64,000 bases of DNA from Allodiplogaster sudhausi (Eukaryota > Nematoda > Chromadorea > Rhabditida > Diplogasteridae): NCBI GenBank assembly GCA_945643635.1, contig CALZFC010000027.1, positions 372,001-436,000 on the forward strand. Direction: 5' to 3'. Position 1 is the first letter of the stretch, and every line of letters starts with the position of its first letter. The translations under genes and the position numbers were made by a program. Of this stretch, positions 1 to 11,170 are shown one piece after another. The notes below the pieces were generated by a model, which did no database searches, was not told the origin of the DNA, and worked only from the letters and a program-made list of their open reading frames with translations.

Positions 1-380
1 GTTTGAAAGAGAACTGTTGAAAGGCATGTGAGATTTCCCACTATTTAAACTGGCAGAAGAACTGTTGAAAAGGCGATGATGAGAGATTATGCGCTCACAG
101 CGACTAATAATAAATACAATGCCGCTGTTATTATTGATAAAAAAAATTATTCACCAAAAACCTACCCATTATAAATAATGAATAAATAAATAAGTAAAAT
201 AAATTTAAAAAAAGTTGTTTCCTTTAACACGGTTCCCGATTATAAATAATGGATAAATAAATAAGTAAGTAAATAAACATAAACAAATAATAATAATAAT
301 TGTTTAGCTCTACTTCTCATTTATATGCAGTGAATAAATACCTAACTAAAAATAAAATATAAAAGTTTTTTATAGCTCAG

Positions 381-2936
381 CCCTTCGATCGCCTCTCGTC
401 GCTTCTCGCTGTCCGCACACGACGCCCGCGAACCACTTATCATCGCACTCGACGCCGACGACGTTCAAAGGTTTCGGATTTTTTTTCTTTTTCGCTTTTA
501 CGCTCAACGCTTTCTTCTTCTTGTTCTGCTTTTGATTAAGTTCAACAGTTCTTGTTCTATTTTACTTTTTAAGGAGCATACAACTACTCAACCGTAATCT
601 ACTTCAATTTTTTTTATTGTAGTCGCGCTTCTCTCTAAATCACACATGCGCTCTCTTGAACTTGGTGCACGCAATAAGGCGCGACTTCCGGTTCCTTTAA
701 TTTTCCATTCTGTCATTCTTCAAATCAACCTCTCTTTCTCACTCGAGCATTCAAAGAAGTCTAGTAATTTGTTTTTGTTGTTGTTGCTATTTTTACTTAT
801 CCAAAATGATTCTTACCCAGATGTGTATGAAAAACAGTTCTTGCCTGATCGAAAGAGGTTGAGCGGCAAAAACCCTCATTTATTCAGCTACAGTATACGC
901 GTTTATTTCTCCAGAGTATTCCTACAAAGTCGCTTGATACATATCTGTAGTAGTCGTCGCTTTTGAGCGTTTGATAGTTCAAAAACGCTGTTTACTACGA
1001 GGGGCTCTTTTTTCTGCGATCTCTACGCCCTTTCGGGGCTGTTTTGTAGTCGCGGGCGCGTGAGAGAATGTGTGTTATTTGTGTATTTGTCTGTTTGTGT
1101 GTTTGTGTGTATTTCAGTGTGTTTGTATCTCTGTATCTTTGTGTGTCGCGCTACTCACTTCTTTCTCCACTACAGATGGTGGACGGAGAAGGAGAACGTT
1201 TTTGCCGGCCTCTTCGTCTCTGCCATGTTTCGTGGCGACAACCTCGCCATCCATCCGCAAGACAACGATTCGGACATGAAGGTTAATCTCTCTCTCTCTC
1301 TCGCTCTCTATCTATCTATCTCTCTCTCTCTCTTTCTCGTGCTCTCTCTCTCTCTCAGTCTCTCACCCTCTGCCGCTTTGGCTCTGCGCTTGCGCTAAGC
1401 ATCTGGCTCTCTCTCTCGCCTTCTTAATCGCCTGTTTTTGTTGCTGTCTATGGATACTACTAAATGCGACTAATATGGCTTGAGCGCCGAATCAAAAGCA
1501 TTCCCTTGCCTGCTCAGACTTTGTAGTAGCTATCTCTCTCAGCCATTGTGTGCTTGCTACCTGCCGGATGTTTCACATCTCCATTGTGTTGGTAAATTAC
1601 GAAATTGACTAGTAAGAATAGCGTGAATACAACATATGTACGGCTCTGCTCACTAATCCTCAGTTGCTTTCAATCAAGCCAAGTAACCGGAGAAGTAGAT
1701 GAAGCTAAGCCAAGCAAAGTTTGTGTCTGCCTAGTCTCTTCTGAGCAGACTCAGAAGAGACTAGGCAGACACAAACAACACATTGAAGACAGACACTCGT
1801 TCGAGGGCAAGGAAAAATTTTTTTTCAAGACTTATAAGGGATGCAAGTTCCGGGAAGACAACAAATAATATCTTCTTGTTTTTTTCCTGCATATGCTAGA
1901 AAGCGAAAATTGCAGACCTTAGCACAGTGGAGGGAGAGCAAGAGTGAGAATAGGATAACAATTTCATTGCATGTGAGTAAAATTAACGAGCTTACCTAAT
2001 GCAAGAAAACAATGCAATCAATAGACATTTGTTTGTCTAAAGTGATATGAATGTTTCGTTTTCTGAAAATTTTCGTAAACATGAAAATTTGCATACATTG
2101 CCTTTAGCATAAATTGAAAGCTCAAAAATTTGAATATATTTCCTTTAGGGTAAGTACATGTATAAATTGAAAGCTAACAAAATAATTATAAAATGCAAAT
2201 CTCTTCTCGTCACCTTCTAGAACATGCTTCTCGCGATCAAGCTAATGGCCGCGCCGTCGCGCAGCGCCCGCCAGGAGGAGAAGAAGCTACCCGAGTGCGT
2301 ACCGGGCACTTGCTGCAAGCATGATCTCTTCGTCGACTTCAAGGTTGGTGGCGGGAAGAAAAGTTAATTCAAATTCAAATTGGGCGCGAATTCAAGATTA
2401 AATTTCCTCGATTAATGAAAAAGAAGAAGTAGAAGAAAATACAAGGCAAAAAAGAGTGAGAGAGAAATCATTTGCAGAAGATTGGCTGGAAGTTCGTGCT
2501 CGCTCCGCAACGCTACAACGCCTTCAGCTGCAGCGGCGGCTGCCCAAAGGGCGGCGAGGTAAAAAAAAAGTTGTGTAAAAATAAAAGTTGCTAAATCTAT
2601 TAAGAATAGACAAAAAATAATTCGATGTAATAATTACAAAGTAGAAAATTGAAAGAAACGAAACTAAGTAAAAAATTTTCCAGAACAAGGACGTTATGAC
2701 GGCCCAGACTCTTGGCCGTGCGCCCTTCGAACCGGCTCCGTGCTGTCACGCTTCCAAGTATACTATACTTTAAGATCTATCTCAAAAAAAATATCATTTC
2801 AAATTTCCCGCCAACATCATCAACAACAATCCTCTTGAGATACGAGTCACTCGAGATCGTCTACATCACACCGGAGCAGGAGGTCGTCATGCTGCATGTC
2901 GACGGCATGGTGGCCACCGACTGCAAGTGTGGCTAA
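381..2936 (+). CDS. TGF-beta superfamily ligand, 3' part of the gene (prodomain end plus complete cystine-knot domain)
   Basis: Six exons chain in phase: 381-470, 1176-1281, 2221-2343, 2478-2558, 2684-2757 and 2840-2936 (stop TAA 2934-2936), giving about 189 codons. The first two exons read as prodomain (REPLIIALDADD, then ENVFAGLFVSAM). The third carries a basic stretch (RSARQEEKK) where proprotein cleavage is plausible, then the mature domain starts: CVPGTCC, then KIGWKFVLAPQRYNAFSC, SGGC, PCC and finally the CKCG end. Nine cysteines are present, the number seen in TGF-beta/activin-type ligands; nematode DAF-7-type ligands belong to this class. A secreted dimeric ligand for Ser/Thr kinase receptors is the family role. 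The 381 exon needs an upstream exon (phase 1), so the signal peptide lies left of the window or in 1-380, where I could not find it. The last acceptor is the unusual CTTGAG, as in the C6 genes below. The first two exons are less certain than the knot exons. Confidence 0.85.
1286..1363. repeat. CT dinucleotide-rich microsatellite in TGF-beta intron
   Basis: Runs of TCTC with CTAT interruptions start a few bases after the donor of the 1176-1281 exon. Such pyrimidine tracts recur in introns throughout the window. Confidence 0.9.
1719..1776. repeat. Perfect 27-bp inverted repeat with 4-nt loop
   Basis: Positions 1719-1745 and 1750-1776 are exact reverse complements, separated by CAGA. The hairpin lies inside the second intron (1282-2220) of the TGF-beta gene. 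The perfect pairing suggests either a recent snap-back duplication or a small hairpin RNA; the length and absence of bulges are unlike most animal pre-miRNAs. No function is claimed. Confidence 0.9.
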
Positions 2937-5240
2937 TCGCCTGCCGAAGATCACATTTGAATTTACCGCCCGAAATCGCGCTCTTTTCGATCTCCTAGCT
3001 AATAAAAAACCTGTTATAATATTATTGTAATATGTTGCTTTAGTCTTACACTATTATTCAGATGGTCTTCACCTTTTCACTGCATTTATTCGACCTAGCA
3101 TATTTATTGCTAAGACGATTAATAAAAAACTTCATGCTCTTATTCTTTATTACACTGGTCTCTACATGTCTTTTCACAGAATGAATCTTGACGGATGATA
3201 TAGGCCTATATTATGTCGTTTTCCTTTTATGTATGCCAAACAACTTTTGCGCACATGTTTCTCTTACATTATTAGGTCGCCACATGTGTATGTATCTTGG
3301 AGTGAGTAGCTGTTCTTTGTTTTTTTTTTTGCTTTCGCAAGTCATCCTGCGCAATTGTCGTAATGAACACGTCACTATTATGTCTTATGTGCTTCTTGTT
3401 TCGTCATCATTGACGTTTCTGCGCTATTCTTATAATAATGATGTACATATGTTTTTGTAGGTATTCATCATCATCTTGTTTCTATATCGTATATGCATGC
3501 CAATAATACATATTTTTGAGTCCAATTAGTAGAAAACTTTTGGCAGATTTGGTGTTTCTCTTTCAAATTATACGGTAGCTAAAAGTACTTGTCTTCTATT
3601 TCCTGACACTTGCACATACACTTGACCTTTTCCGTAGCGGCGCTCTTCTAAATAAAGGCTCTCTTCGTGTTGATAATGATGATGAAACATTCGGACGTGC
3701 TTTGTCTCCATTTGCTAATGGTAAGTGGAATCGTTTCTTTTTTTCTTCTTCTGTGCTTTGCCAAGCATATATGAAACGTCCTCTGGAAGAGTCTAATGAG
3801 CACAAGTGTGTGCCTTCATCAAGAAATGGATATATCCTTCATCCGACGAATGGATATGTATATCGTGGCGTTTTTCCTTGTCGCCGAACACTCGTTCTTA
3901 TGTAATATCGCGCGAAACTCTTCCTCCGTCGTTCTCTCTGTTTTGATCCCTCTATCTCGTTTCTCTTTCTCTCTCACCCTTTCTCTCGTTCTTTCTCTTC
4001 CCGTCTCTATCTCTCCCTCTTTCCCTCTCTCTTTTTCTGTCTATCCGCTAATACTTTTGCGTTCATACCCACTTTTCAGGTGCACTTCACTTCTTCTCGG
4101 AGCCTGAGGTACATTAGTCGGAAAATAGATACATGAAAGTTTTCAAGTAGATGACAGTGATTCGGATCATTATTCCAAATGAGAACATTAACGTCACACG
4201 TTCAAGGGCTAGAATAACAGAGTCAGAGGAGTCAGGGAGCGAACGATTTTACCAGCTTCATTTTTTTTCTAATTCTCTACTCTAAACAGTAGTAAAATGC
4301 ATTTATATGTAGTACGCACATATGTTTGTAAGATAAAATCTGTGAAGAGCTTAGAAGAAAAGCTTATTGTTAGGAGCTACATAGATAAGGTGATAAGGAG
4401 CGGACGAAAGGGAAAGGGATGGATGTATTTAGTAGCACTACTACATACAAACTCGTTCTTCTGTCGCTTACAATTTGGTGATGCAGGAGACGACGACAAG
4501 GGTATTTAAACTCACTAACTTTAGTATTCTACTTCAGAAACATGAATGTCTTGGAAGAGCCATTCTCTTACCTCATATGCTGGATAAGTTGCTCTGATCC
4601 TTGAGCTCATTGTGAGATATGACAATAAGATTTTAAACTTATAATTATTCCACAAGCTCAATATCATTCGATGAAGTTTCGAATTTTGCATCTTTCAGTT
4701 ATTGGTGATAGCGAAATTTGAAACCGAAAACGGAAAATCGTAATTTACTGTTTTCGAGCATTCCAGAAAAATATAGGATAACACCTATTGGTTGGAACAC
4801 CGCAGAATACATGTGCAAATGTTTCAGTATTAAAATGAGGCGCAAAAAGATAAATTCGACTAATATAGATTATTTTTAAACGAATCATTTATATTATGCC
4901 AAAAATTGATCAACAATCCGAGGCAAATACCAGCCTAAATGCCAGCCACCACGAATACGACAATCAAGCAATTGCAGTGCTTCGCAAGCAAGCCGACGTA
5001 CATACATATGTCAGCGATTCGCAAGAAGCCGCGACGCGTCAGCCGCTACTTCATTTATCAGGAGTACTCCTCCTTGATCGCTTGGTTTGAAAGCATCTAT
5101 ATATGAATATATGTATATTCATTTTTACATACGTACATATCGAAAGCTTGCTAAAATTCGGTAGCGAATTTTTGCTCTCTTATGCCTGTGAAATAAAAGA
5201 AGCATCAGCATTCGCATACACATGAGTCGTTCGATTTGTC
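2937..5240. other. Intergenic stretch with one candidate plus-strand exon
   Basis: No gene is recognised here. One stretch, roughly 3590-3720, reads open and gene-like (RVDNDDETFGRALSPFAN) and ends at a consensus donor GTAAGT at 3721. A 32-nt exon-like piece at about 4080-4111 follows a TTTTCAG acceptor and precedes GTACAT, just after a long CT-rich tract (3930-4075). No chain with consistent phase could be built. The rest is AT-rich with nothing else seen. Confidence 0.3.
3001..3006 (+). terminator. Poly(A) signal of the TGF-beta gene
   Basis: AATAAA lies 65 nt after the stop codon at 2934-2936. A second AATAAA follows near 3120. Confidence 0.7.
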
Positions 5241-5246
5241 ACTTAC

Positions 5247-5665
5247 CGGATCGAGAATGAAGTCGAAATTGGATCATTTTCCTCGTCCACATCTGGAACT
5301 GATATATAATTTACATGAAAAGGAGCCCTTTTCATATCCGCCGGCGATCTTGACGAAGTCGCTACCGAAATTGAGATTTCCTCTTCTGAATTCTTGTTCA
5401 GCGCCTGCACGGGCGATCGCCATGAGAATCGTTTCAAGATCATCGGATTCCTCTCCTTTCTCTGCTTCTCTCGCCGTCTCGCCGTTCCGCTCGCTCTTTC
5501 TCGCACAAGCACCGGGAGGGGCTCATTAGCGCGCCCGCAGTTTGCCAGAGGGCACCGTCTGTCTCTCACTCTCTCGCTCTCTCTGTCACTCTCTGTCCCT
5601 CTTCGTCGTGCAACTTCCATTGGCACTAAACTCCACGGTTCCGTTATTACTTTTCGTATACACAT
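5247..5665 (-). CDS. Candidate coding exon, unrecognised
   Basis: On the minus strand an open frame of about 140 codons from ATG at 5665 runs to a perfect donor GTAAGT (plus-strand ACTTAC 5241-5246). The 3' half (for example NKNSEEEISISVATSSRSP and VPDVDEENDP) has plausible composition. The 5' half runs through a GA-rich stretch (plus 5560-5600) and may be intron, so the real exon could start at an inner Met near 5441. No downstream exon was identified. It is hydrophilic, with no signal peptide and no recognised domain. Confidence 0.35.
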
Positions 5666-5795
5666 CTTGAATCTTCTTGCATATCTTTATTATCAAGACA
5701 AAGCTATTTAAAAATTCGAAAAAAAGTGTTTTATGTATATAACACGTATGTATGTACATCTCCTACGTGTAGGACCCAGTGTGATCTTTCGTTCA

Positions 5796-8700
5796 TTATC
5801 CAAGGTTGTCTACGTTTCTGCAGTGCGCGGTGAAGCCATCGGCCATTGTCCTGCCAGTCGTCGTTTCGGTCCAGACGGCCTTGACACATGTGAGGCTGGT
5901 CTCATTTACCGCAACTTCGTTGATGAAGAGCGTCGGATAGTCGGTCGGGCATTCGAGTGTTTTCGTAGCCGTCACCTTAAAGGAGGGCGTTCACCGAAAA
6001 AAATATTTAATGCAGGTCCAAATTGCTTTTTCACTTATTTTATCCTGCAACGGGAAGTCTTGCATCTGACAAGGCACTGTAACGTTGTCACATCACTAAA
6101 TGTGGTGTATGTACTATGCAGAAATGAAATTGATAAAAGACTCCGAAAATCTCGCTGTTGAATTGCAGTTCTCATTTGCTTGAAGACGAGTAGTTTTACT
6201 ACAAAACTGGGGAAAATAAATAAAAAAATGTTTGTGAGTGTGCCAATATTTCTCTCCATTAGAATCATGTTCAATTTTTTTATGTAAATGAATGCTAAAA
6301 CCTCATAGTTGGCGCAGAACATCATGCAAAATCCGGCACGCGGCAGCGCGCAACCTAGAAATGGCGGAGTTAAAGGTTTGTCCTTGTGGCTATTTTGTTT
6401 TCGACAAAAACTTGAATTTTTCAACAATATAACACAACATATTATGCGAGTGTTACAAAAATTAAAATAAAATAAATACTATTAAATATCATCCTTGCTT
6501 ACTTTTTTTGCAGTAGACCGTTGGCGATTCCGCCTCTATATAACTCCTCGCCGGGGATCTCGTTGCTTTCTCCGTCTGGCTGGCACCGAATACCGGCATC
6601 CTGGATTGGATACTCGGAACCTCCCTGAACAGCACTAGAAATAGGTTGTCGGTGTAAGGGTGACAAACTTTATGTTCGTGAAAGAATATTGTTGACTTTT
6701 TGGATACATAGATTCTTGATGACTATTTCATATTCATGCAATTTTATTTTCCTTTAACAAAAACAATTTAAAAATAAAAATGTGCGATAAGCAGATAAGA
6801 ACCTCTCAGAAACGACATCAACAAAAAAAATTCCAACAACAATTCCAACAACAAGAGCATCCACAGGGCTCCAACTAGGAAGGGGAAGCGGACAGGCCCC
6901 CATTTTCTCAAATCCCCGGACCGGCCCTGTAGACGTCCCACTAGAAATTTGTTTACATAAAAAAGTAAAATATTAAAATCTGAGATCCCACCTTCAGGTA
7001 GATAATTTGGCTGCTTGCCGCACAAGTCGCAGCGATGCACGGCGTTTCCACCGTCATCAGCAGGGTTGCATCATCGCAGATGACGTCTGGTGGGCACTAA
7101 ATATATATGAAAATATAAAATTAATGATAACAAAACATTCTTAACTTGATTAATTCATGAACAATAGATAACTGTTTTACAAAAACACACACGAAGAATA
7201 TTTAAGACTCACATTCGAACGAAATCTTCAACTACTCACTGTTCCCATAAGTTACCAATTTATCTATCTGTAACAAATTTAGAGGCCACAGATGATTTTA
7301 TAATCGAATAAAAAGCTGCAGGTAAGAATACTTGTTGGGGGGGGGGTAATCAAGTGATACGAACTCTAAATGATACGAACTCTTCGGAGGCGGCACTCCG
7401 CAGATCATCTTGAAGGTATCGTATCTGTATTCGCGTGGCGTCGGGTCGGCTGTCGTCCGCCAGAAGCCGTTCTCCATGCAACGAATACGGCCAGCCCAGC
7501 TGTACAGATCAAATGTACCGATCGTGTCCTAAAGCGAAGTTTAGGGAAATGGTCGTTTCACTAGAATTCCACTCTCGAAAAATGAGCAGGAACCAGAGGT
7601 GGGAATGGGCCCAAAATTTTTGGGCCAGCCCGGCCCGTCGGGCCCTAAGTCTCGGCCCGGCACGGCCGGAAATATCCGGGCCCTGAAATTTTGGGCCCGG
7701 CCCGAGAGCCCGTTTGAGCCCCATTTTCAAAACATTCTGGCAAGAAAAGTCCAATGAGTCCTGCGGGCCCGATTGGGCCCGATAGTCACACAATGTCGTC
7801 CAGTCAGGACGACTGGTGGCATTGATAAGTGCAAAAATTTTTTTAGCAACGAAAAAAACATATACCCGAGGCGCCTAAGACGGCGCATGTCAACTGCGGA
7901 TTAGCGTAGAACGACCCCGCGTAGTCCTTCCACTGATTGTTCACTGAAGTGCAAGTGAGCGTCTAGTCGAGTCGAACGACCGTTCCGTCGGAGCTTTTCG
8001 CCTAAAGTGGCGAGTCCACTATTCGCAAGTTTGCTGTAAAGATGTCTGCACACAATTTCATTTTGTGGTATGAAGTAGAGAAAGGAAATGTTTCTTGAAA
8101 TGAACACATATTTAAACGAATGTACATTGTAATAGCCAGGTGACGAAAACTACACGCATCTCTTGCCCTTTATTAAAGGTTAGGCCAAACAATTCAAATA
8201 GGCATTTGAACCTTTAAGTATCCAGCACGGATGCTACTCTAGTTGCCACAATCTAAAATATCGTTGCAGAAGGCTGCGTCCTCCCATGTCAGTGGCGTTG
8301 CTCTTCGCACTCACACCACCGAAATTTGTTGTCACACAAGTGGTTTGCTAGCTGACGGGTTAAGATAAATCCGGCCAACCTTGGTTGTGAGCTCCGATAT
8401 GTAGCCTTCCAAGTATTTAATTCTTTTTTTGCAATACAAAAATTTCTTCTTTCGTCACACCTTTCTTAGTAAAACAACCACAATGTGTATGTACCGATCC
8501 GGTGTAGCCGTTCGAGCAGCGCAGCGTCGTGCAGTTTGTGTACGGGTTCTTGTCGAGCAGCGGAGAGCTCGAACACGAGTAGCCGGCCGGACACGTTTCT
8601 GACATGGTGTACGCGCACTTATCGCAGCCTGAATCAATCAATTGTCCTTGATGGTGGGCGAGAAATATTTGTATCTTATTATCTTTTTAATATACCAATT

Positions 8701-9975
8701 CTTTTTTTATTTATTTAACAATTATTGTTTTTAGGATATACTATTTCTTAATTTTTTTGGAGTATACGCAAAAAGTATAATATTAAAAAAATAAATTAAA
8801 TGGAATTTTGCTTACGCGGAAGAATCTTGCAGTTGAGTGCTGTCGGATTGATCATCCTGTTGTTCGCATAGAAGGCGCCACTCCTACAGTTGATCTTGTC
8901 CGCCGTCAACCACGAAAGCCCGCTCTTGTACTGCAGCGAAGACTTACAATTGGCATCATTCTTGCATGGGTTTGCCGGCTGTTTTATCTACATTTCTTCT
9001 GCGCTACTTGAATTTCTGGCAGTTCCATGGTCATAAGAAAAAATAGTAATATCAAGTTTCAGTTCATTTCAAAATTACTTGTGGTTTCTTTTGCATACGT
9101 TCCAATCAGCGTTCTTACAATTCGAATCTAGAAGGAAGAGGTAGATAGAGTGAGCTACAAAGCCTGATACTGAGAGAGAAAGAAATACTGCGAACCAATT
9201 TCTTTAAAAATTTATTCAACTGACAACTGGCTGAAGACACGAGACGGTGCAGGTATCGTCCTCAACCAGTTTGCTCGGATCACAAGTCGCGCCTGTCTGG
9301 CAGTTGGCGCTGCCCGTCGTGCCGTTCGCCGCCGGAATGGTCTTGTTGCATGTGCAGGAAGCTATGAACGGCGGTGTGATGATTATGGGAATTGGCCGCA
9401 GAGAAACAACTTCACTTCACCTTTCTTCTTCTTAAAAAAAACTAATTCATGCTATTTTGTTTTTGAAAAAGACTTCAAAGTTCCACGATTAAGAAGAGGG
9501 TAGAAGAGTCTAATTGTAAGAATGAGGTCAAATAAGGCGATTGGTTGGCAATTCAAAAGGCTTAACTCACCTCTGCCGAAACCAAGATGAGAATAGTAGG
9601 CTTATCTTGAATCGAGAGAAAAAAAAACTGACTAAAGAATGCATTTGCGAAGGAAGGGAAGAGGAGGAACATGAGTACCGCAGCCAAGGCAGTGGACGAC
9701 AAACTCCGAATCATCGCCATTTACAAGGTTATCTGAATTGTTGAATAGTTAATAAACTTTATTTTATTAATAAATTATTATTCTTTAGTCAAAATTCTGA
9801 TTAAATTGTTTAGAAAATTTTCAGACAAAAAAAGCTGTTTCGCAGTAGTGCTTCTACTCAGCGATTGATGGAACACAATTGGATGGCGTACTTTTATATT
9901 TATTCTGTTTACGAATGCACTTCGTTTAATATACAGCTCACTGAACATTGCCAACGCGAATGGTAGCCTGAACAT
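5796..9975 (-). CDS. Multi-exon cysteine-rich secreted protein
   Basis: Exons in transcript order: 9942-9975 (ATG), 9679-9732, 9216-9361, a short piece ending near 9091 (start 9127), 8816-8987, 8495-8628, 6992-7096, one ending at 6503 (start uncertain, 6634 to about 6685), 6302-6354, and 5796-5975 with stop TAA. Phases fit at most joins. The 9216-9361 exon could instead end with TGA at 9216-9218, splitting this into two genes. Cysteines are dense: CTCNKTIPAANGTTGSANC, NPCKNDANCKSS, CDKCAYTMSETCPAGYSC, CPPDVIC, CALPRAGFCMMFC and LECPTDYPTLFINEV. The end (LTC, then W, then HC) recalls the C-terminal half of C6-type nematode domains, but that is inference. The signal peptide is weak (MFRLPFALAMF), so the first exon is the least secure. 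Function unknown; the protein is probably extracellular. Confidence 0.5.
5976..6030. mobile_element. End fragment of a TTAA-flanked MITE
   Basis: About 50 bp from 5977 (TTAAAGGAGGGCG, then ATTTAATGCAGGT and AAATTGC) match, with a few changes, the right terminal arm of the complete element at 54341-54542. Only one arm is present. Its outer edge coincides with the acceptor (CTTTAAG) of the last exon of the minus-strand cysteine-rich gene. Confidence 0.7.
6860..6960. other. GC-rich island inside an intron, possible element fragment
   Basis: A GC-rich block (GGCCCCCATT, CCCCGGACCGGCCC) contrasts sharply with the AT-rich intron around it. It resembles the composition of the hAT-type MITEs but no terminal repeat was found, so its origin is open. 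Confidence 0.3.
7594..7835. mobile_element. Truncated GC-rich hAT-type MITE
   Basis: It begins with the family terminus CAGAGGTG at 7594 followed by GGGCCC/GGCCCGG blocks. It contains the internal segment GTCGTCCAGTCAGGACGAC also found near 18122 and, with changes, near 29222. The opposite CACCTCTG end is missing, so no target duplication can be verified. The internal order differs from the complete copies, which suggests internal deletion. It lies in an intron of the 5796-9975 gene. Confidence 0.7.
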
Positions 9976-10540
9976 GATCGCTTAGAATAATCAGGATTAA
10001 TCCGTGATATGTGGACATGTTCTGGCGAGAGAAACCGACGTTAAAGTGAAGAAGACACACTCGAACACGGACGGTGATAGCTGCCTTGGCTGACTTGGTG
10101 AACGGCAACTAAAACTTGGACGGTAATCTGGCTCTCTCGGTGCAACACATGACTATGGGAATGAATTCAGTTTATAGGCATACTAATCGCCTTATAATTC
10201 AGGACAGCTATTCTCTTACGTCATTTAGCTATTCGTAATTGTCATCTATTTGTTCTCGCCAAAGTAGGTGTTCATAGTCCAAATATGTTAATATACATCT
10301 GAACACATGTCGATTGGCCTTTCTGGCGCAAGGAACCGGCACGCACATTGGAATCCCACAATGGACGCGCACCATCACCCTCTGCAATGGAAACAAGGAG
10401 AATCTCGGCACCTTTCCTTGGGAGACCCAGTCACTTGCGTCACGTCATATATAAGTCCATTGAGCTATAACTCTCTTTTTTAAATAAAATTTTGTTAGCT
10501 AACTTTGTGTCATTCACATTGAAAAGTAGTACCCTCCTTC
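9976..10540. other. Intergenic, nothing recognised
   Basis: Short open frames only, with no splice-consistent or family-like coding signal. The C6 repeat unit begins after this stretch. Confidence 0.5.
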
Positions 10541-11170
10541 TAATTGCGGCAGCAAGTTTTAGAGTCGAGTATAGAAGTGCCAGCCACGCGTGTGCTGTTC
10601 AGTATTGTTGTTTGTTTGTTTGTTTTCTTTCTAAATCTCTTTGGTAATCTTCTTTTAAGCCTTTGCTTTTATTATTAACTTTGCGGTTTTCCGTGCCCTT
10701 GTTTTGTTGTTGAGCAAGGGCGTTGTGTTGTTAAACGCTTGAATTTGGATTGAAGCTCGAGGTTATATTATTTGATATCCGACTAAGTACCATTCGTGGT
10801 ATTACAGTGTATTGAAATTGTACCAAATATGTCCGCATTGAACACGATGTAAAAAGTCGTTACCAAAAACAGATGAAGCCTGTATAAACAATCAGGTCAA
10901 TGCGAAACAACGAGGGAGGCCACAGCAAGCATTTGTTTCTCGAAATCTCTCTCGTTCTCTCTCTTTCTCCTTTTAGCGTTAGGTCCGGAAATCGCTTGTA
11001 TTCAATTTTTGAACAAAAAGTGCCCAGCAACTTGTTTTTGGCATTCGAACGGCAATGTTTGCCCAAAGTTCATTTCCTTCCCTCTCGTTTTATCAAATGC
11101 TACAGGATATAAAAGCGCCCGGCATCTGCCATTGAAAGCAGCCAATCCGCTCTCTTCTCCTCTTCTCGAA
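10541..11170 (+). repeat. 5' flank of the C6 amplification unit (copy 1)
   Basis: This block is repeated before most C6 copies. In order it holds a TGTTTGTTTG run, TTTCTTTCTAAATCTC, a segment with GACTAAGTACCAT, TGTATTGAAATTGTACC, a CT-rich tract, CGGAAATCGCTTGTATTC and the TATA box. Equivalent blocks precede copies at 13330, 15932, 19981, 22328, 24702 and 27326 on plus. In reverse orientation they follow the minus copies near 31000, 33500, 35900 and 38700. Copy 1's block is AT-richer and a little shorter than the later ones. Confidence 0.8.
11108..11114 (+). promoter_or_regulatory. TATA box of C6 copy 1, model for the family core promoter
   Basis: TATAAAA lies 63 bp before the ATG, followed by the near-invariant GCGCCCGGCATCTGCC and a CT-rich leader ending CTCGAA before ATG. 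Equivalent boxes stand at 15869, 19919, 22262, 24640 and 27263 on plus, and at 30879-30885, 35608-35614 and 38358-38364 on minus. Conservation at nearly all copies supports function. Confidence 0.8.

Noticed and set aside
1..380. Search for the first exon of the TGF-beta gene
   Set aside because: Only AT-rich sequence with a short direct repeat (GAACTGTTGAAA) was seen; no frame with a signal peptide and matching phase could be found.
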